A stretch of DNA of 64,000 nt from assembly GCA_005518185.1 (NCBI GenBank), contig RKSN01000001.1, positions 62,001 through 126,000 on the forward strand. Direction: 5' to 3'. The position numbers were made by a program, and so were the translations under genes. This document shows positions 42,370-50,496 of the stretch, piece after piece. Each line of letters starts with the position of its first letter. Position 1 is the first letter of the stretch. The notes beneath the pieces were generated by a model. The model ran no database searches. It saw only the letters and a list, made by a program, of their open reading frames with translations, and had not been told where the DNA came from. This stretch comes from Chakrabartia godavariana (lineage in GTDB: Bacteria > Pseudomonadota > Alphaproteobacteria > Sphingomonadales > Sphingomonadaceae).

Positions 42370-42383
42370 TTGACCCAAATCAA
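42370..42383. promoter_or_regulatory. FNR/Crp-type operator (TTGACCCAAATCAA)
   Basis: It matches the FNR consensus TTGAT-N4-ATCAA at nine of ten positions. Its centre is about 65 bases before the ATG at 42442. If it activates from -41.5, transcription would start near 42418 and a CAATGA -10-like sequence lies at about the right place (42405-42410). Confidence 0.55.
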
Positions 42384-42441
42384 GGACAGAGGCGCGCCGG
42401 TCGCCAATGATCGCCTTCTCACATTTGGAGGAGGAGAAGTC

Positions 42442-42549
42442 ATGTCGCCCTATCTAATGCAACCCTTTGTCATCGGCCCGGTTATTGTCGGTCTGCTGTT
42501 CGCGTTCACGCTGCTGGTCGTGTCGATCAGCGACGCTACGAAGGGCTGA
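42442..42549 (+). CDS. 35-aa single-span membrane protein
   Basis: MSPYLMQPFVIGPVIVGLLF continuing as AFTLLVVSISDATKG: almost entirely one membrane helix. A very strong ribosome binding site (GGAGGAGGAGAAGTC before ATG) and an FNR-type box upstream argue that it is real. Five bases separate it from the DUF465 gene. It does not match CydX or CcoQ as I recall them. It is too short for function prediction; a subunit or regulator of a membrane complex is possible. Confidence 0.7.
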   Translation: MSPYLMQPFVIGPVIVGLLFAFTLLVVSISDATKG

Positions 42550-42554
42550 CGCAG

Positions 42555-42803
42555 ATGAGCCATACGCCCCATGAACTGCGCGATGCCTTTCCCGATTCTG
42601 TGGAGGTGCTGCACGCGCTGAAGGTCGGCAATGCGCATTTCGCGTCACTGGCCGACCGCTATCATGACATCAACCGCGAGATTCACCGGATCGAGAGCGA
42701 AGTGGAACCGGCCACCGATGAACGGACCGAGGCGCTGAAGAAGCAGCGGCTGGCGCTGCTCGACGAGATTTCAGCGCTGGTCGAACAGGCAAAGGCCGCC
42801 TGA
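42555..42803 (+). CDS. DUF465 (YdcH-like) protein
   Basis: 82 residues forming an antiparallel helical hairpin. HFASLADRYHDINREIHRIE followed by LKKQRLALLDEISALV is the DUF465 pattern. Such short proteins are widespread in proteobacteria and have no established function. The stop TGA shares its A with the ATG of the DksA-like gene (TGATG), so the two are coupled; the FNR-type site upstream may control all three genes. Confidence 0.9.
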   Translation: MSHTPHELRDAFPDSVEVLHALKVGNAHFASLADRYHDINREIHRIESEVEPATDERTEALKKQRLALLDEISALVEQAKAA

Positions 42804-43132
42804 TGGGCGTGGACGACGCGCGCCGCGTTCTCGAAGTCCGCCTGGACGAGCTTCGCGGCCGTGCCGGCCATATCGGTGCCGATCTGACGACCCCGCAGTC
42901 GCAGGACTCCGAGGATGCGGCGGTCGAACGGGAGGCGGACGAGTCGCTGATCGGTCAGGAACGCCTGATCGCGCAGGAGATCGTCGAGGTTCAGGCCGCG
43001 CTCGATCGGATCGCAGCCGGGACCTTTGGCGACTGCACCGCCTGTGGTGCAGCGATCGCACCGGCGCGGCTGGCCGCCATGCCAGAGGCCGCGCTATGCA
43101 TCTCCTGCGCATCCGGGGCGGCGCACCGCTGA
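42803..43132 (+). CDS. TraR/DksA-family zinc-finger protein
   Basis: 109 residues: an N-terminal coiled-coil-like helical part (1-70), then a C4 zinc finger CTACGAAIAPARLAAMPEA and CISC (CxxC-x17-CxxC). The helical region lacks the paired acidic tip (DxxDxA) of E. coli DksA, although QDSEDAAVEREADES is acidic. Family members act in the RNA-polymerase secondary channel, with or without ppGpp. Coupled to DUF465. Confidence 0.88.
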   Translation: MGVDDARRVLEVRLDELRGRAGHIGADLTTPQSQDSEDAAVEREADESLIGQERLIAQEIVEVQAALDRIAAGTFGDCTACGAAIAPARLAAMPEAALCISCASGAAHR

Positions 43133-43153
43133 CGCGCGCCCCGGCGCCGGGCT

Positions 43154-43549
43154 TCAGGCAAAGTCGCCCGGCACGTTCTCTGCCTTGGCAATGCCTCCCT
43201 TCGCCCAGGCGCGCGCCGCGTCAATTTCGGCAAGGCTGAAAGACCTTATGGCCGCCGGATAGAGCGGGGCGAACAGGCGCGTCAGCGGCCCGATCCACCC
43301 GGCGTCTGACACGACAGCGGCATGGCGCATGAAAGCGCCATGGCTCAGATGGAAGACCATGTCTTTCCACCAGACCTCCGGCTCGATCCAGCCGATGTCC
43401 TTCACGACCTCCGCGACGTCGATCTTCTTGTGGGTCTTCAACAGCCGGTCGACCGCATCCACGGCGTTCTGAAAGTCGGCGCGGCCAATGCGGCCATCGA
43501 CTTCCAGCTCCAGATAACCAGCCTCCTCATCAGCTTGCACCTTCAGCAC
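43154..43549 (-). CDS. SpoIIAA-like (STAS-related) protein
   Basis: About 131 residues. LKVQADEEAGYLELEVDGRI, DFQNAVDAVDRLLKTHKKID and SFSLAEIDAARAWAKGG follow the SpoIIAA-like fold (PF11964 type), a lipid- or protein-binding relative of STAS domains. GTG starts only: the one at 43549 has AAAGGAGG at good spacing, while the one at 43555 touches it. It shares a 125-base divergent region with marR. Physiological role unknown. Confidence 0.85.
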   Translation of the reverse strand: MLKVQADEEAGYLELEVDGRIGRADFQNAVDAVDRLLKTHKKIDVAEVVKDIGWIEPEVWWKDMVFHLSHGAFMRHAAVVSDAGWIGPLTRLFAPLYPAAIRSFSLAEIDAARAWAKGGIAKAENVPGDFA

Positions 43550-43645
43550 GGACACCTCCTTTGATGTGTTGTCGCCGCAGTTTTGCAGGCCCGTTCGCGG
43601 CCCGCCATGACGCAGATCAAAGCGGGTCGATTCTTTAGCTTGCAG

Positions 43646-43665
43646 ATAATAAGCATTGCTATTAT
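43646..43665. promoter_or_regulatory. MarR-type operator palindrome upstream of marR-emrAB
   Basis: ATAATAAGCATTGCTATTAT: perfect six-base arms ATAATA/TATTAT with an eight-base centre, ending 9 bases before the marR ATG. AT-rich palindromes of this size are usual MarR sites. GATAAT (43645-43650) overlaps it as a possible -10, so binding would block the polymerase. Confidence 0.6.
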
Positions 43666-43674
43666 GTGGGCTGC

Positions 43675-44127
43675 ATGGCTGAGCCCGACAATCTTGGAAC
43701 GATGATCGCCGACGTGTCGCATCTGATGCGACGCGCCTTTGACGAGCGCGCCCGCGGCATCGGGCTGTCGCGCCCGCAGTGGCGGGTGCTGACGATGCTG
43801 CGGCGGCATGAAGGCATCAATCAAGGTGGCCTCGCGGAACTCGTCGAAGTCGAACCGATTACGCTGTGCCGCATGGTGGATCGGCTTCAGGAAGCCAATC
43901 TGGTCGAACGGCGCGCCGATCCGGCCGACCGCCGGGCATGGCGTCTGCATCTGACCGACAAGGCGCGCGCCATATTGGAAGAGATGCGGCCCATGGCGTT
44001 CGGTCTGTTTGAGGATGCGATGTCTGGGCTTGAGAGCGCGGAGCGCGCGGACCTGTTCCGCATGCTGGAGCGGATACGAAACAATTTGTCGCGGCGCACG
44101 CCGCAGGAGCTGATTTCCAATGGCTGA
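43675..44127 (+). CDS. MarR-family transcriptional regulator (EmrR-like)
   Basis: 150 residues. A winged helix-turn-helix with LSRPQWRVLTMLRRHEG, INQGGLAELVEVEPITLCRM (recognition helix) and the wing ERRADPADRRAWRLHLTDKA. It overlaps the following emrA-type gene by 8 bases, and an operator-like palindrome lies just upstream, so autorepression and control of the efflux genes are likely. The ligand is unknown. An in-frame GTG at 43666 is less likely, since it abuts the operator. Confidence 0.92.
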   Translation: MAEPDNLGTMIADVSHLMRRAFDERARGIGLSRPQWRVLTMLRRHEGINQGGLAELVEVEPITLCRMVDRLQEANLVERRADPADRRAWRLHLTDKARAILEEMRPMAFGLFEDAMSGLESAERADLFRMLERIRNNLSRRTPQELISNG

Positions 44128-45184
44128 ACGGGACCCTCAGATCACGGCCGAACGCGGCCATGCCCTGAACGAACATAAGCAGGGCAAGCGCAAGTCGTGG
44201 GTGCGCCCCGTGCTGATGCTCTCGCTGCCGCTGGCGCTCGCCGCCGGGGGTGCGGTCTATTACCTGGCCAATGACCATTATGTGTCGACCGACAATGCCT
44301 ATGTGCAGCAGGACAAGGTGTCCGTCTCGGCCGAGGTCAATGGCCGCATCGTCGACGTGGCGGTGCACGAGAACCAGCCGGTGAAGGCGGGCGATCTGCT
44401 GTTCCGCATCGACCCTGCCCCGTATGAGCTGGCCGCAGCACAGGCTGATGCCACGATCGCGTCGGCACAGGTGCGTCTGACCACGCTTCAGACCGATTAT
44501 CAGACGAGCGGCGTCGACATTTCCAGCGCGCGCGAGGACGTGGCCTTCTTCACCAAGGAATATGAACGCCAGTCAAAGCTGATGGAAACCGGTTTCACGA
44601 CCAAGGCGCGCCTCCAGCAGGCGGAACATGCGCTGTCCGAAGCGCGCAGCCGGCTCGCCAACGCAGAGGCGGATGCCATGAAGGCGCGGGCCCAGCTCGC
44701 GACCGGTGCGGCTGCACCCGGCGTCAACCCGCAGGTGCTCGCCGCGCAGGTCCAGAAGCGCAAGGCGCTGCTTGACCTGTCACGCACCGAAGTCCGCGCG
44801 CCGGAATCGGGCATCGTCAGCCAGGCCGACCGCCTGCAGGTTGGGCAGATGATGGTGACGGGCCTTCCGGCAGTGACGATCGTGGCGAACAAGGGCACTT
44901 GGATTGAAGCCAATTTCAAGGAAACCGACCTCAACAACATGCGCATCGGCCAGCCCGCCGAGCTCACCTTTGACGCCTATCCCAAGCTGAAGCTCAAGGG
45001 GCATGTGGCGAGCATCGGGGCTGGGACGGGCTCCGAATTCTCGGTGCTTCCGGCGCAGAATGCCAATGGCAATTGGGTGAAGGTCACGCAGCGCGTGCCT
45101 GTGCGCATCGCGATTGACGAAAAGTCGCCGCGCCCGCTGCTGGCAGGTCTTTCGACCCACGTCCGCATCGACACTGCCCGCTAA
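44120..45184 (+). CDS. emrA: HlyD/EmrA-type membrane fusion protein
   Basis: 354 residues: a cytoplasmic start, one membrane helix (about 30-48, VLMLSLPLALAAGGAVYYLA), a split biotinyl-lipoyl domain (YVSTDNAYVQQDKVSVSAEV, and RTEVRAPESGIVSQ), a coiled-coil hairpin between, and a beta-barrel (WIEANFKETDLNNMRIGQPAEL). It connects the inner-membrane EmrB pump to an outer-membrane channel. It lies between marR and emrB with overlaps or a 3-base gap. No TolC gene is in the window. Confidence 0.93.
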   Translation: MAERDPQITAERGHALNEHKQGKRKSWVRPVLMLSLPLALAAGGAVYYLANDHYVSTDNAYVQQDKVSVSAEVNGRIVDVAVHENQPVKAGDLLFRIDPAPYELAAAQADATIASAQVRLTTLQTDYQTSGVDISSAREDVAFFTKEYERQSKLMETGFTTKARLQQAEHALSEARSRLANAEADAMKARAQLATGAAAPGVNPQVLAAQVQKRKALLDLSRTEVRAPESGIVSQADRLQVGQMMVTGLPAVTIVANKGTWIEANFKETDLNNMRIGQPAELTFDAYPKLKLKGHVASIGAGTGSEFSVLPAQNANGNWVKVTQRVPVRIAIDEKSPRPLLAGLSTHVRIDTAR

Positions 45185-45187
45185 GCC

Positions 45188-46738
45188 ATGGCGAGCGCCG
45201 CGCCTGTCCCCGGCAAGCCCTATCTGGAAGTCCAGAACAAGGGCCTGTTGACGCTCGCCATCATGGGCGCGGCGATGATCCAGATTCTGGACTCCACGAT
45301 CGCCAATGTGGCGATCCCGCACATGCAGACGAGCCTCGGGGCCACGCAGGACACGGTGACCTGGGTCCTGACGAGCTACATCGTGGCCGGGGCCGTCGTC
45401 ATGCCGATCACTGGCTGGCTCGCGGACCGCGTCGGCTCGCGCAAATTGTTCATCTGGTCGACCATCGGCTTCATCATGACCTCAATGCTGTGCGGCATTT
45501 CGGTCAGCCTGACGGAAATGGTCATCTTCCGCGTTTTGCAGGGCGTGTGCGCGGCATTCATCGCGCCGCTGTCTCAATCAATCCTGCTCGACATCAACCC
45601 GCCTGAACGCGCGCCAAAGGCGATGGCGATGTGGGGCATGGGCGTCATGGTTGCGCCCATCTTCGGCCCGATGATCGGCGGCTGGCTCACCGAGAACTAC
45701 AATTGGCGCTGGGTGTTCTACATCAACCTGCCGGTCGGCATTCCGACGGTCGCGATCCTGCTCTGGCTCCTGCCCAGCCGCCCGATCGTCAAACGCTATT
45801 TCGACGGGCTTGGCTTTGCCGCGCTCGCGCTCGGCGTGGCGACGCTGCAGCTCATGCTCGACCGTGGCCAGCATGAAGACTGGCTGGAAAGCTGGGAGAT
45901 CCGGCTGGAAGCGATCTTCGCGCTGTCGGCGCTCTGGGTGTTCTTCGTCCATCAGGCGACGACCAAGAAGCCGATGTTCGATCCCGAACTGGTGACAGAC
46001 CGCAATTTCGTCACCTCGCTGATCTTCATGGTGATGATCGGGGTGATGATGTTCGGCGTCTTCGCGCTGCTGCCGCCGATGCTGCAGACGCTGTTCGGCT
46101 ATACCGTGTTCGATACCGGCATGCTGCTCGCCCCGCGCGGCATCGGCATTCTGGTCGCGATGCAGATCGCGACGCGGCTCGCAGGCAAGGTCGACGCGCG
46201 CATCACCGTGGGCGTCGGTTTCGTCATCACCATCGCCTCGCTGTGGCAGATGACGCAATGGGGCCTGATGATGGACTGGAAGCCCGTGTTCATGACGGGC
46301 CTTCTGCAGGGCTTCGGCATGGGCTTCGTCTTCATCCCGATGAACCAGCTCGCCTTCGCCACGCTGTCGATGCGGCACCGCACCGATGGCTCCAGCCTAC
46401 TTTACCTCGTGCGCAGCATCGGCAGCAGCGTGGGCATCTCCATCATGTCGACGCTCTTTGCGCGCAATCTCCAGACCAGCCATGAGGACATGGTCTCGCA
46501 CATCACTTCCTCCTCCATGTCGGCAGTCGACCCGTCGACTGTGGACCGGTTCCAGGTGCTGGGCGATGCGGTTCTTGCGATGCTGAACGGGGAGGTCACA
46601 AGGCAGGCGGCGATGATCGCCTATCTCGACAACTTCAAGTTCATGATGATCCTGCTGGTGCTCTTCATGCCACTCATCCTGCTCATGAAGCCGCCCAAGG
46701 GCCCTCCAGGCCAGATGGTGCACCCCGTCGGGGAGTGA
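45188..46738 (+). CDS. emrB: DHA2-family multidrug efflux MFS transporter (EmrB)
   Basis: 516 residues with 14 predicted membrane helices. IQILDSTIANVAIPHMQTSL (motif D1), GWLADRVGSRKLF (motif A) and the motif C-like GPMIGGWLTENYNWRWVFYINLP are diagnostic of DHA2 drug:H+ antiporters. It starts three bases after emrA and directly abuts the convergent mltG stop with no base between, so no terminator fits between the two genes. Confidence 0.95.
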   Translation: MASAAPVPGKPYLEVQNKGLLTLAIMGAAMIQILDSTIANVAIPHMQTSLGATQDTVTWVLTSYIVAGAVVMPITGWLADRVGSRKLFIWSTIGFIMTSMLCGISVSLTEMVIFRVLQGVCAAFIAPLSQSILLDINPPERAPKAMAMWGMGVMVAPIFGPMIGGWLTENYNWRWVFYINLPVGIPTVAILLWLLPSRPIVKRYFDGLGFAALALGVATLQLMLDRGQHEDWLESWEIRLEAIFALSALWVFFVHQATTKKPMFDPELVTDRNFVTSLIFMVMIGVMMFGVFALLPPMLQTLFGYTVFDTGMLLAPRGIGILVAMQIATRLAGKVDARITVGVGFVITIASLWQMTQWGLMMDWKPVFMTGLLQGFGMGFVFIPMNQLAFATLSMRHRTDGSSLLYLVRSIGSSVGISIMSTLFARNLQTSHEDMVSHITSSSMSAVDPSTVDRFQVLGDAVLAMLNGEVTRQAAMIAYLDNFKFMMILLVLFMPLILLMKPPKGPPGQMVHPVGE

Positions 46739-47674
46739 TCACATCTCGCCGCGCGACCGGCGGATGGCATACCATTTCGCGACGTTCGCATTGTGCTCGG
46801 CCAGTGTCTCGGCGAACACATGGCCCCCCGTGCCATCGGCCACGAAATAGAGGTAGCGCGTCGGCGCCGGGTTCAGCACGGCCTCGATCGCGGCCTTGCC
46901 CGGATTGGTGATCGGCCCGATGGGCAGCCCGGCACGCGCATAGGTGTTGTAGCCATTGTCGGCCGTCAGCTCGGAACGCAGAATGCGGCGGCCCAGCGGT
47001 TTGCCCTTGGTGACCGGATAGATGACGGTCGGATCGGCCTGCAGGCGCATTCCCGTCTTCAGCCGGTTGGAATAGACCCCGGCCACGGTGCGGCGCTCGC
47101 TTGGCTTGCCGGTTTCCTTCTCCACGATCCCGGCGAGGATGATCGCCTCTTCCGGCGTGCGGGCGACCGTGTTGGCGGACCGGTTGGCCCAGAGCTCCGC
47201 CAGCGTGCGCGACATGGCCTGCTGCATCCGCTTCAGCACGGCGCTGCGCTTTTCGCCGCGTGTATAGGCATAGCTGTCGGGCAGGACAGACCCTTCGGCG
47301 GGCACTTCGACATCGCCCGTCAGGAAAGGGGCGGCCTGAAGCCGTTCCTGAACGACGATCGACGGCATCCCCGGAACGACCGTGACGAACCGCTGCAGCG
47401 TCTTGCCCGCCTGCAACAGGCCAAGCACGTCGCCCGCCGACATGCCCTTCTTGATCTCATATTCGCCCGGCTTGATCGGCGCGTCCGACCCGAACACCCG
47501 GGCATAGTTCAGAAAGGCCGAGGCAGACTCGATCGCGCCCGCCTCCTCCAGCGTCGCCGCCGCCGCCTTGAGGCTGGAGCCCGGTGGAATGACCACCGAC
47601 ACGTCCCGGTCCGCCCGCCCGCCACAGGCGGCGAGCAGAAGTGCCAAAATCAGGGGCAGGAGGCGTTTGGTCAT
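46739..47674 (-). CDS. mltG: endolytic murein transglycosylase MltG (YceG)
   Basis: 311 residues. The core has VSVVIPPGSSLKAAAATLEEAG (LysM-like part), FVTVVPGMPSIVVQERL, GIVEKETGKPSERRTVAGV with the catalytic Glu, and YNTYARAGLPIGPITNPGKAA. It cuts nascent glycan strands and ends their elongation. The N terminus LLPLILALLLAACGG has a lipobox-like LAAC instead of a plain membrane anchor. The start codon shares its A with the stop of the GIY-YIG gene upstream. Placement after the fab genes is common in alphaproteobacteria. Confidence 0.92.
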   Translation of the reverse strand: MTKRLLPLILALLLAACGGRADRDVSVVIPPGSSLKAAAATLEEAGAIESASAFLNYARVFGSDAPIKPGEYEIKKGMSAGDVLGLLQAGKTLQRFVTVVPGMPSIVVQERLQAAPFLTGDVEVPAEGSVLPDSYAYTRGEKRSAVLKRMQQAMSRTLAELWANRSANTVARTPEEAIILAGIVEKETGKPSERRTVAGVYSNRLKTGMRLQADPTVIYPVTKGKPLGRRILRSELTADNGYNTYARAGLPIGPITNPGKAAIEAVLNPAPTRYLYFVADGTGGHVFAETLAEHNANVAKWYAIRRSRGEM

Positions 47675-48048
47675 CACTCAATATGTCCCTGTATTCCGCG
47701 CTCACCCTGAGCTTGTCGAAGGGTGGTGGGGCAGGCTTCGACAGGCTCAGCCTGAGCGCAATGGGCTGCGGACCGGGATTTTGCGAGTCCCGGAAGCGCC
47801 GACCAGTCCCCCCGCATCAGCGCTTCCTTCTTTGCCCGCGACCATCCCTTGAGTTTGCGCTCCAGGAAAAAGGCCGCGTCGCGGTCCTGAAAGTCCGCTG
47901 CCCAACGCAGCGTCAGCGGCCGTCGCTTTGCCGTATAGGCCGAAGCGGTCCCAACGCCATGTGCGGCCATGCGGGCATTCAGATCGTCTGTATGCCCGAC
48001 ATAGTAGCTTCCGTCGGCGCACTGTAAAATATACGTCCAGAACGGCAC
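47674..48048 (-). CDS. GIY-YIG nuclease-like protein
   Basis: 124 residues. WTYILQCADGSYYVGHTDDL is the start of the GIY-YIG fold (here YIL..YVG), followed by catalytic-type Arg in LNARMAAHG and LERKLKGWSRAKKEAL carrying the Glu. Proteins of this short type resemble the YhbQ/UvrC N-terminal domain; their role is unknown. The last 30 residues (HCAQAEPVEACPTTLRQAQGE) are encoded by a dispersed repeat, so the native C terminus was likely replaced. Sits between fabF and mltG. Confidence 0.85.
   Translation of the reverse strand: MPFWTYILQCADGSYYVGHTDDLNARMAAHGVGTASAYTAKRRPLTLRWAADFQDRDAAFFLERKLKGWSRAKKEALMRGDWSALPGLAKSRSAAHCAQAEPVEACPTTLRQAQGERGIQGHIE
47698..47759. repeat. dispersed palindromic repeat inside a coding region
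   Basis: GCGCTCACCCTGAGCTTGTC and its opposed partner CTTCGACAGGCTCAGCCTGA (then GCGC) lie inside the 3' end of the GIY-YIG gene and are read through as protein. Confidence 0.85.
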
Positions 48049-48060
48049 CAGACCTGGCGA

Positions 48061-49317
48061 TCAAACCGCCTTCATCACCAGGCTGGCATTGGTGCCACCA
48101 AAGCCGAAGCTGTTGTTGAGTACCGCGCGCACCGGACGCTTTTTCGCCGTGTGGGGCACAAGGTCGACGCCTTCGGTGCCTTCATCGGGGTTGTCTAGGT
48201 TCAGCGTCGGCGGCACGATCTGGTCGCGGATAGCGAGGATGCAGAAGATGGCTTCCACAGCACCTGCACCGCCCAGCAAATGGCCGATGGCCGACTTGGT
48301 GCTGCTCATTGACGCACCGCCGAGATCGTTGCCGAGCACGCGCTTCACCGCGCCCAGTTCGATCGTGTCGGCCATGGTGGAGGTGCCGTGCGCGTTCACA
48401 TAGTCGATGTCGCCCGCATCGAGCCCGGCCTTGCGCAGCGCCATGCGCATTGCAAGCTCGGCGCCCTTGCCTTCCGGGTGCGGCGCGGTCACGTGATAGG
48501 CATCGCCCGACAGGCCATAGCCGACGACTTCAGCATAGATCTTCGCGCCGCGCGCCTTGGCGTGTTCATATTCCTCGAGCACGAGGACGCCTGCGCCTTC
48601 GCCCATCACGAAGCCGTCGCGGTCCTTGTCATAAGGGCGGCTGGCCTGTTCGGGGCGGTCATTATAGCTGCAGTTGAGTGCACGGGCCTGTGCAAAGCCG
48701 GCCACGCCAAGCGGGTTGATCGTGCCTTCGGCACCGCCCGCCAGCATGATGTCGGCATCGCCATCCTTGATCATCCGCGCGGCATCGCCAATCGAGTGCG
48801 CGCCGGTCGAACAGGCGGTGACGACCGCGTGGTTCGGGCCCATCAGGCCGTATTTGATGCTGACCTGGCCCGAGATCAGGTTGATCAGGCGACCATGGAC
48901 GAAGTGGGGCGAGACGCGGCCGGGGCCCTTTTCATGGAGGACGATTGATTCGCTCTCAATGCCGGGAAGCCCGCCAATGCCCGATCCGATCGAGCAGCCG
49001 GTGCGCATCTTCAGGTCATCGTCCATCTCGGTCAGGCCGGCGTCTTCCATCGCCTGCCCGGCGGCGTCGATGCCGTAGATGATGAACGGGTCGACCTGAC
49101 GCTGGATCTTGTGATCGACGCGCTTGTCCGGGTCAAAGCCCCAAGGATGGTCCTTGGGCTTCACTTCGCAGGCGATGTGGCACTTCTGGTCGGACGCATC
49201 AAAGCGGGTGATCTTGCCCGCGCCCGACTTTCCGGCGAGCAGGTTCGCCCAGGTGGTTTCAACATCCGCACCCAAGGGGGTGACAAGTCCCAAACCGGTA
49301 ACGACTACGCGGCGCAT
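48061..49317 (-). CDS. fabF: 3-oxoacyl-[acyl-carrier-protein] synthase II (FabF)
   Basis: 418 residues, full length. It condenses acyl-ACP with malonyl-ACP and favours C16 to C18 elongation. Cys169 in VVTACSTGAHSIGDA is the acyl nucleophile; NAHGTSTMADTIE and KSAIGHLLGGAG give the two catalytic His residues and the Lys. It follows acpP in the fabD-fabG-acpP-fabF order, with the GIY-YIG gene 12 bases downstream. Confidence 0.97.
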   Translation of the reverse strand: MRRVVVTGLGLVTPLGADVETTWANLLAGKSGAGKITRFDASDQKCHIACEVKPKDHPWGFDPDKRVDHKIQRQVDPFIIYGIDAAGQAMEDAGLTEMDDDLKMRTGCSIGSGIGGLPGIESESIVLHEKGPGRVSPHFVHGRLINLISGQVSIKYGLMGPNHAVVTACSTGAHSIGDAARMIKDGDADIMLAGGAEGTINPLGVAGFAQARALNCSYNDRPEQASRPYDKDRDGFVMGEGAGVLVLEEYEHAKARGAKIYAEVVGYGLSGDAYHVTAPHPEGKGAELAMRMALRKAGLDAGDIDYVNAHGTSTMADTIELGAVKRVLGNDLGGASMSSTKSAIGHLLGGAGAVEAIFCILAIRDQIVPPTLNLDNPDEGTEGVDLVPHTAKKRPVRAVLNNSFGFGGTNASLVMKAV

Positions 49318-49415
49318 AAGCGTCTTCCCTTTTCCAGAATCAAAAACGGCTCCCGAACAGGCCGGAAACCGTCTTTGATGTCAGCGATTCTTTCAAGGCG
49401 ATGGCGCCTTTTCGA

Positions 49416-49652
49416 TCAGCCTTTGTTGCTGTCGATGTAAGCAATCGCGTCCTTGACGGTCGAAATCTTTTCGGCAGCATCGTCAGGAATTTCAACGCCG
49501 AATTCTTCTTCGAACGCCATGACGAGCTCGACGATGTCGAGGCTGTCCGCACCCAGATCGTCGATGAAGCTGGCGTCTTCGGTCACCTTGTCGGCTTCAA
49601 CGCCGAGGTGCTCAACGACAATCTTCTTTACGCGGTCGGCGGTGTCGCTCAT
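49416..49652 (-). CDS. acpP: acyl carrier protein
   Basis: 78 residues, acidic. The phosphopantetheine serine is Ser37 in [18 protein letters not shown]. Normal length and sequence for AcpP of fatty-acid synthesis; the modifying enzyme AcpS is encoded at the end of this window. It lies between fabG (104 bases upstream) and fabF (98 bases downstream), gaps large enough for an own promoter, as expected for this abundant protein. Confidence 0.98.
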   Translation of the reverse strand: MSDTADRVKKIVVEHLGVEADKVTEDASFIDDLGADSLDIVELVMAFEEEFGVEIPDDAAEKISTVKDAIAYIDSNKG

Positions 49653-49755
49653 GGATAACCCTTCTCATTCATGTGTGAGCAATAATTCACGCACAGCCCT
49701 AATGGGCCAAGTTTGGCGATGCAAGCCCTATGGTGAGGCACGCTGCCAATCAGGT

Positions 49756-50496
49756 TCAGATCATCGCCATCCCGCCGTTCACGTGCAGGGTCTGGCCGGT
49801 GACATAGCCGGCTTCGCGGCTGGCCAGATAGACGGCGGCGGCGGCGATATCCGCGCCTTCGCCCATATGACCCGCCGGAATGCGCGCATTGAGCGCTTCT
49901 TTCTGCGCATCGGGCAGGACATCGGTCATCGCCGAAGAGATAAAGCCCGGTGCGATGCAGTTCACCGTGATGCCGCGGCTCGCGAGTTCCTGCGCGAGGC
50001 TTTTCGACATGCCGATGATGCCTGCCTTGGACGCGGCATAGTTGGACTGGCCGGGATTGCCCGTCACGCCGACCACGCTCGTGACCGAAATGATGCGGCC
50101 AAAGCGGGCCTTCATCATCGGCTTGGCGGCGGCACGGCACAGGCGGAAGGCGGCTTCCAGATTGATGCGGATCACGTCCGACCAATCTTCGTCCTTCATC
50201 CGCAGGATCAGGCCGTCGCGCGTGACGCCGGCATTGTTCACGAGAACGTCGATCTTGCCGCCCAGCGCCTCAATCGCCGCAGGGATCAGCGCCTCTACGG
50301 CCGCCGCATCGCCGAGGTTGCACGGCAGGATGACGGTGTCGCCGCCAATTTCCGCCTGCACAGCCTTGAGCGCGTCTTCACGCGTGCCGGAAAGGGCAAC
50401 CTTCGCCCCCTGCGCGACCAGCGCCTTGGCAATGGCGGACCCGATGCCGCCAGAAGCGCCGGTCACCAGCGCGGTCATTCCTGTAAGGTCGAACAT
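49756..50496 (-). CDS. fabG: 3-oxoacyl-[acyl-carrier-protein] reductase (FabG)
   Basis: 246 residues, SDR fold. LVTGASGGIGSAIAKAL at 10-26 binds NADPH; the NNAGVTRDGLILRMKDEDW segment is typical of FabG; the catalytic Ser-Tyr-Lys lies in SVVGVTGNPGQSNYAASKAG. It reduces 3-oxoacyl-ACP to 3-hydroxyacyl-ACP. The ATG overlaps the fabD stop (TGATG). Confidence 0.97.
   Translation of the reverse strand: MFDLTGMTALVTGASGGIGSAIAKALVAQGAKVALSGTREDALKAVQAEIGGDTVILPCNLGDAAAVEALIPAAIEALGGKIDVLVNNAGVTRDGLILRMKDEDWSDVIRINLEAAFRLCRAAAKPMMKARFGRIISVTSVVGVTGNPGQSNYAASKAGIIGMSKSLAQELASRGITVNCIAPGFISSAMTDVLPDAQKEALNARIPAGHMGEGADIAAAAVYLASREAGYVTGQTLHVNGGMAMI

Larger units (their letters stand above)
42012..42441. 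other. 430-base gap: structured region plus FNR-type site, no protein gene
   Basis: No open frame here looks coding on either strand. The stretch contains a possible promoter (TTGCAA, 17 bases, CATACA; 42074-42102), a hairpin at 42120-42140 (CGATCAAC/GTTGGTCG), the multi-hairpin segment 42178-42331, an FNR-type box at 42370-42383, and the GGAGGAGGAG ribosome binding site of the gene at 42442. Confidence 0.7.
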
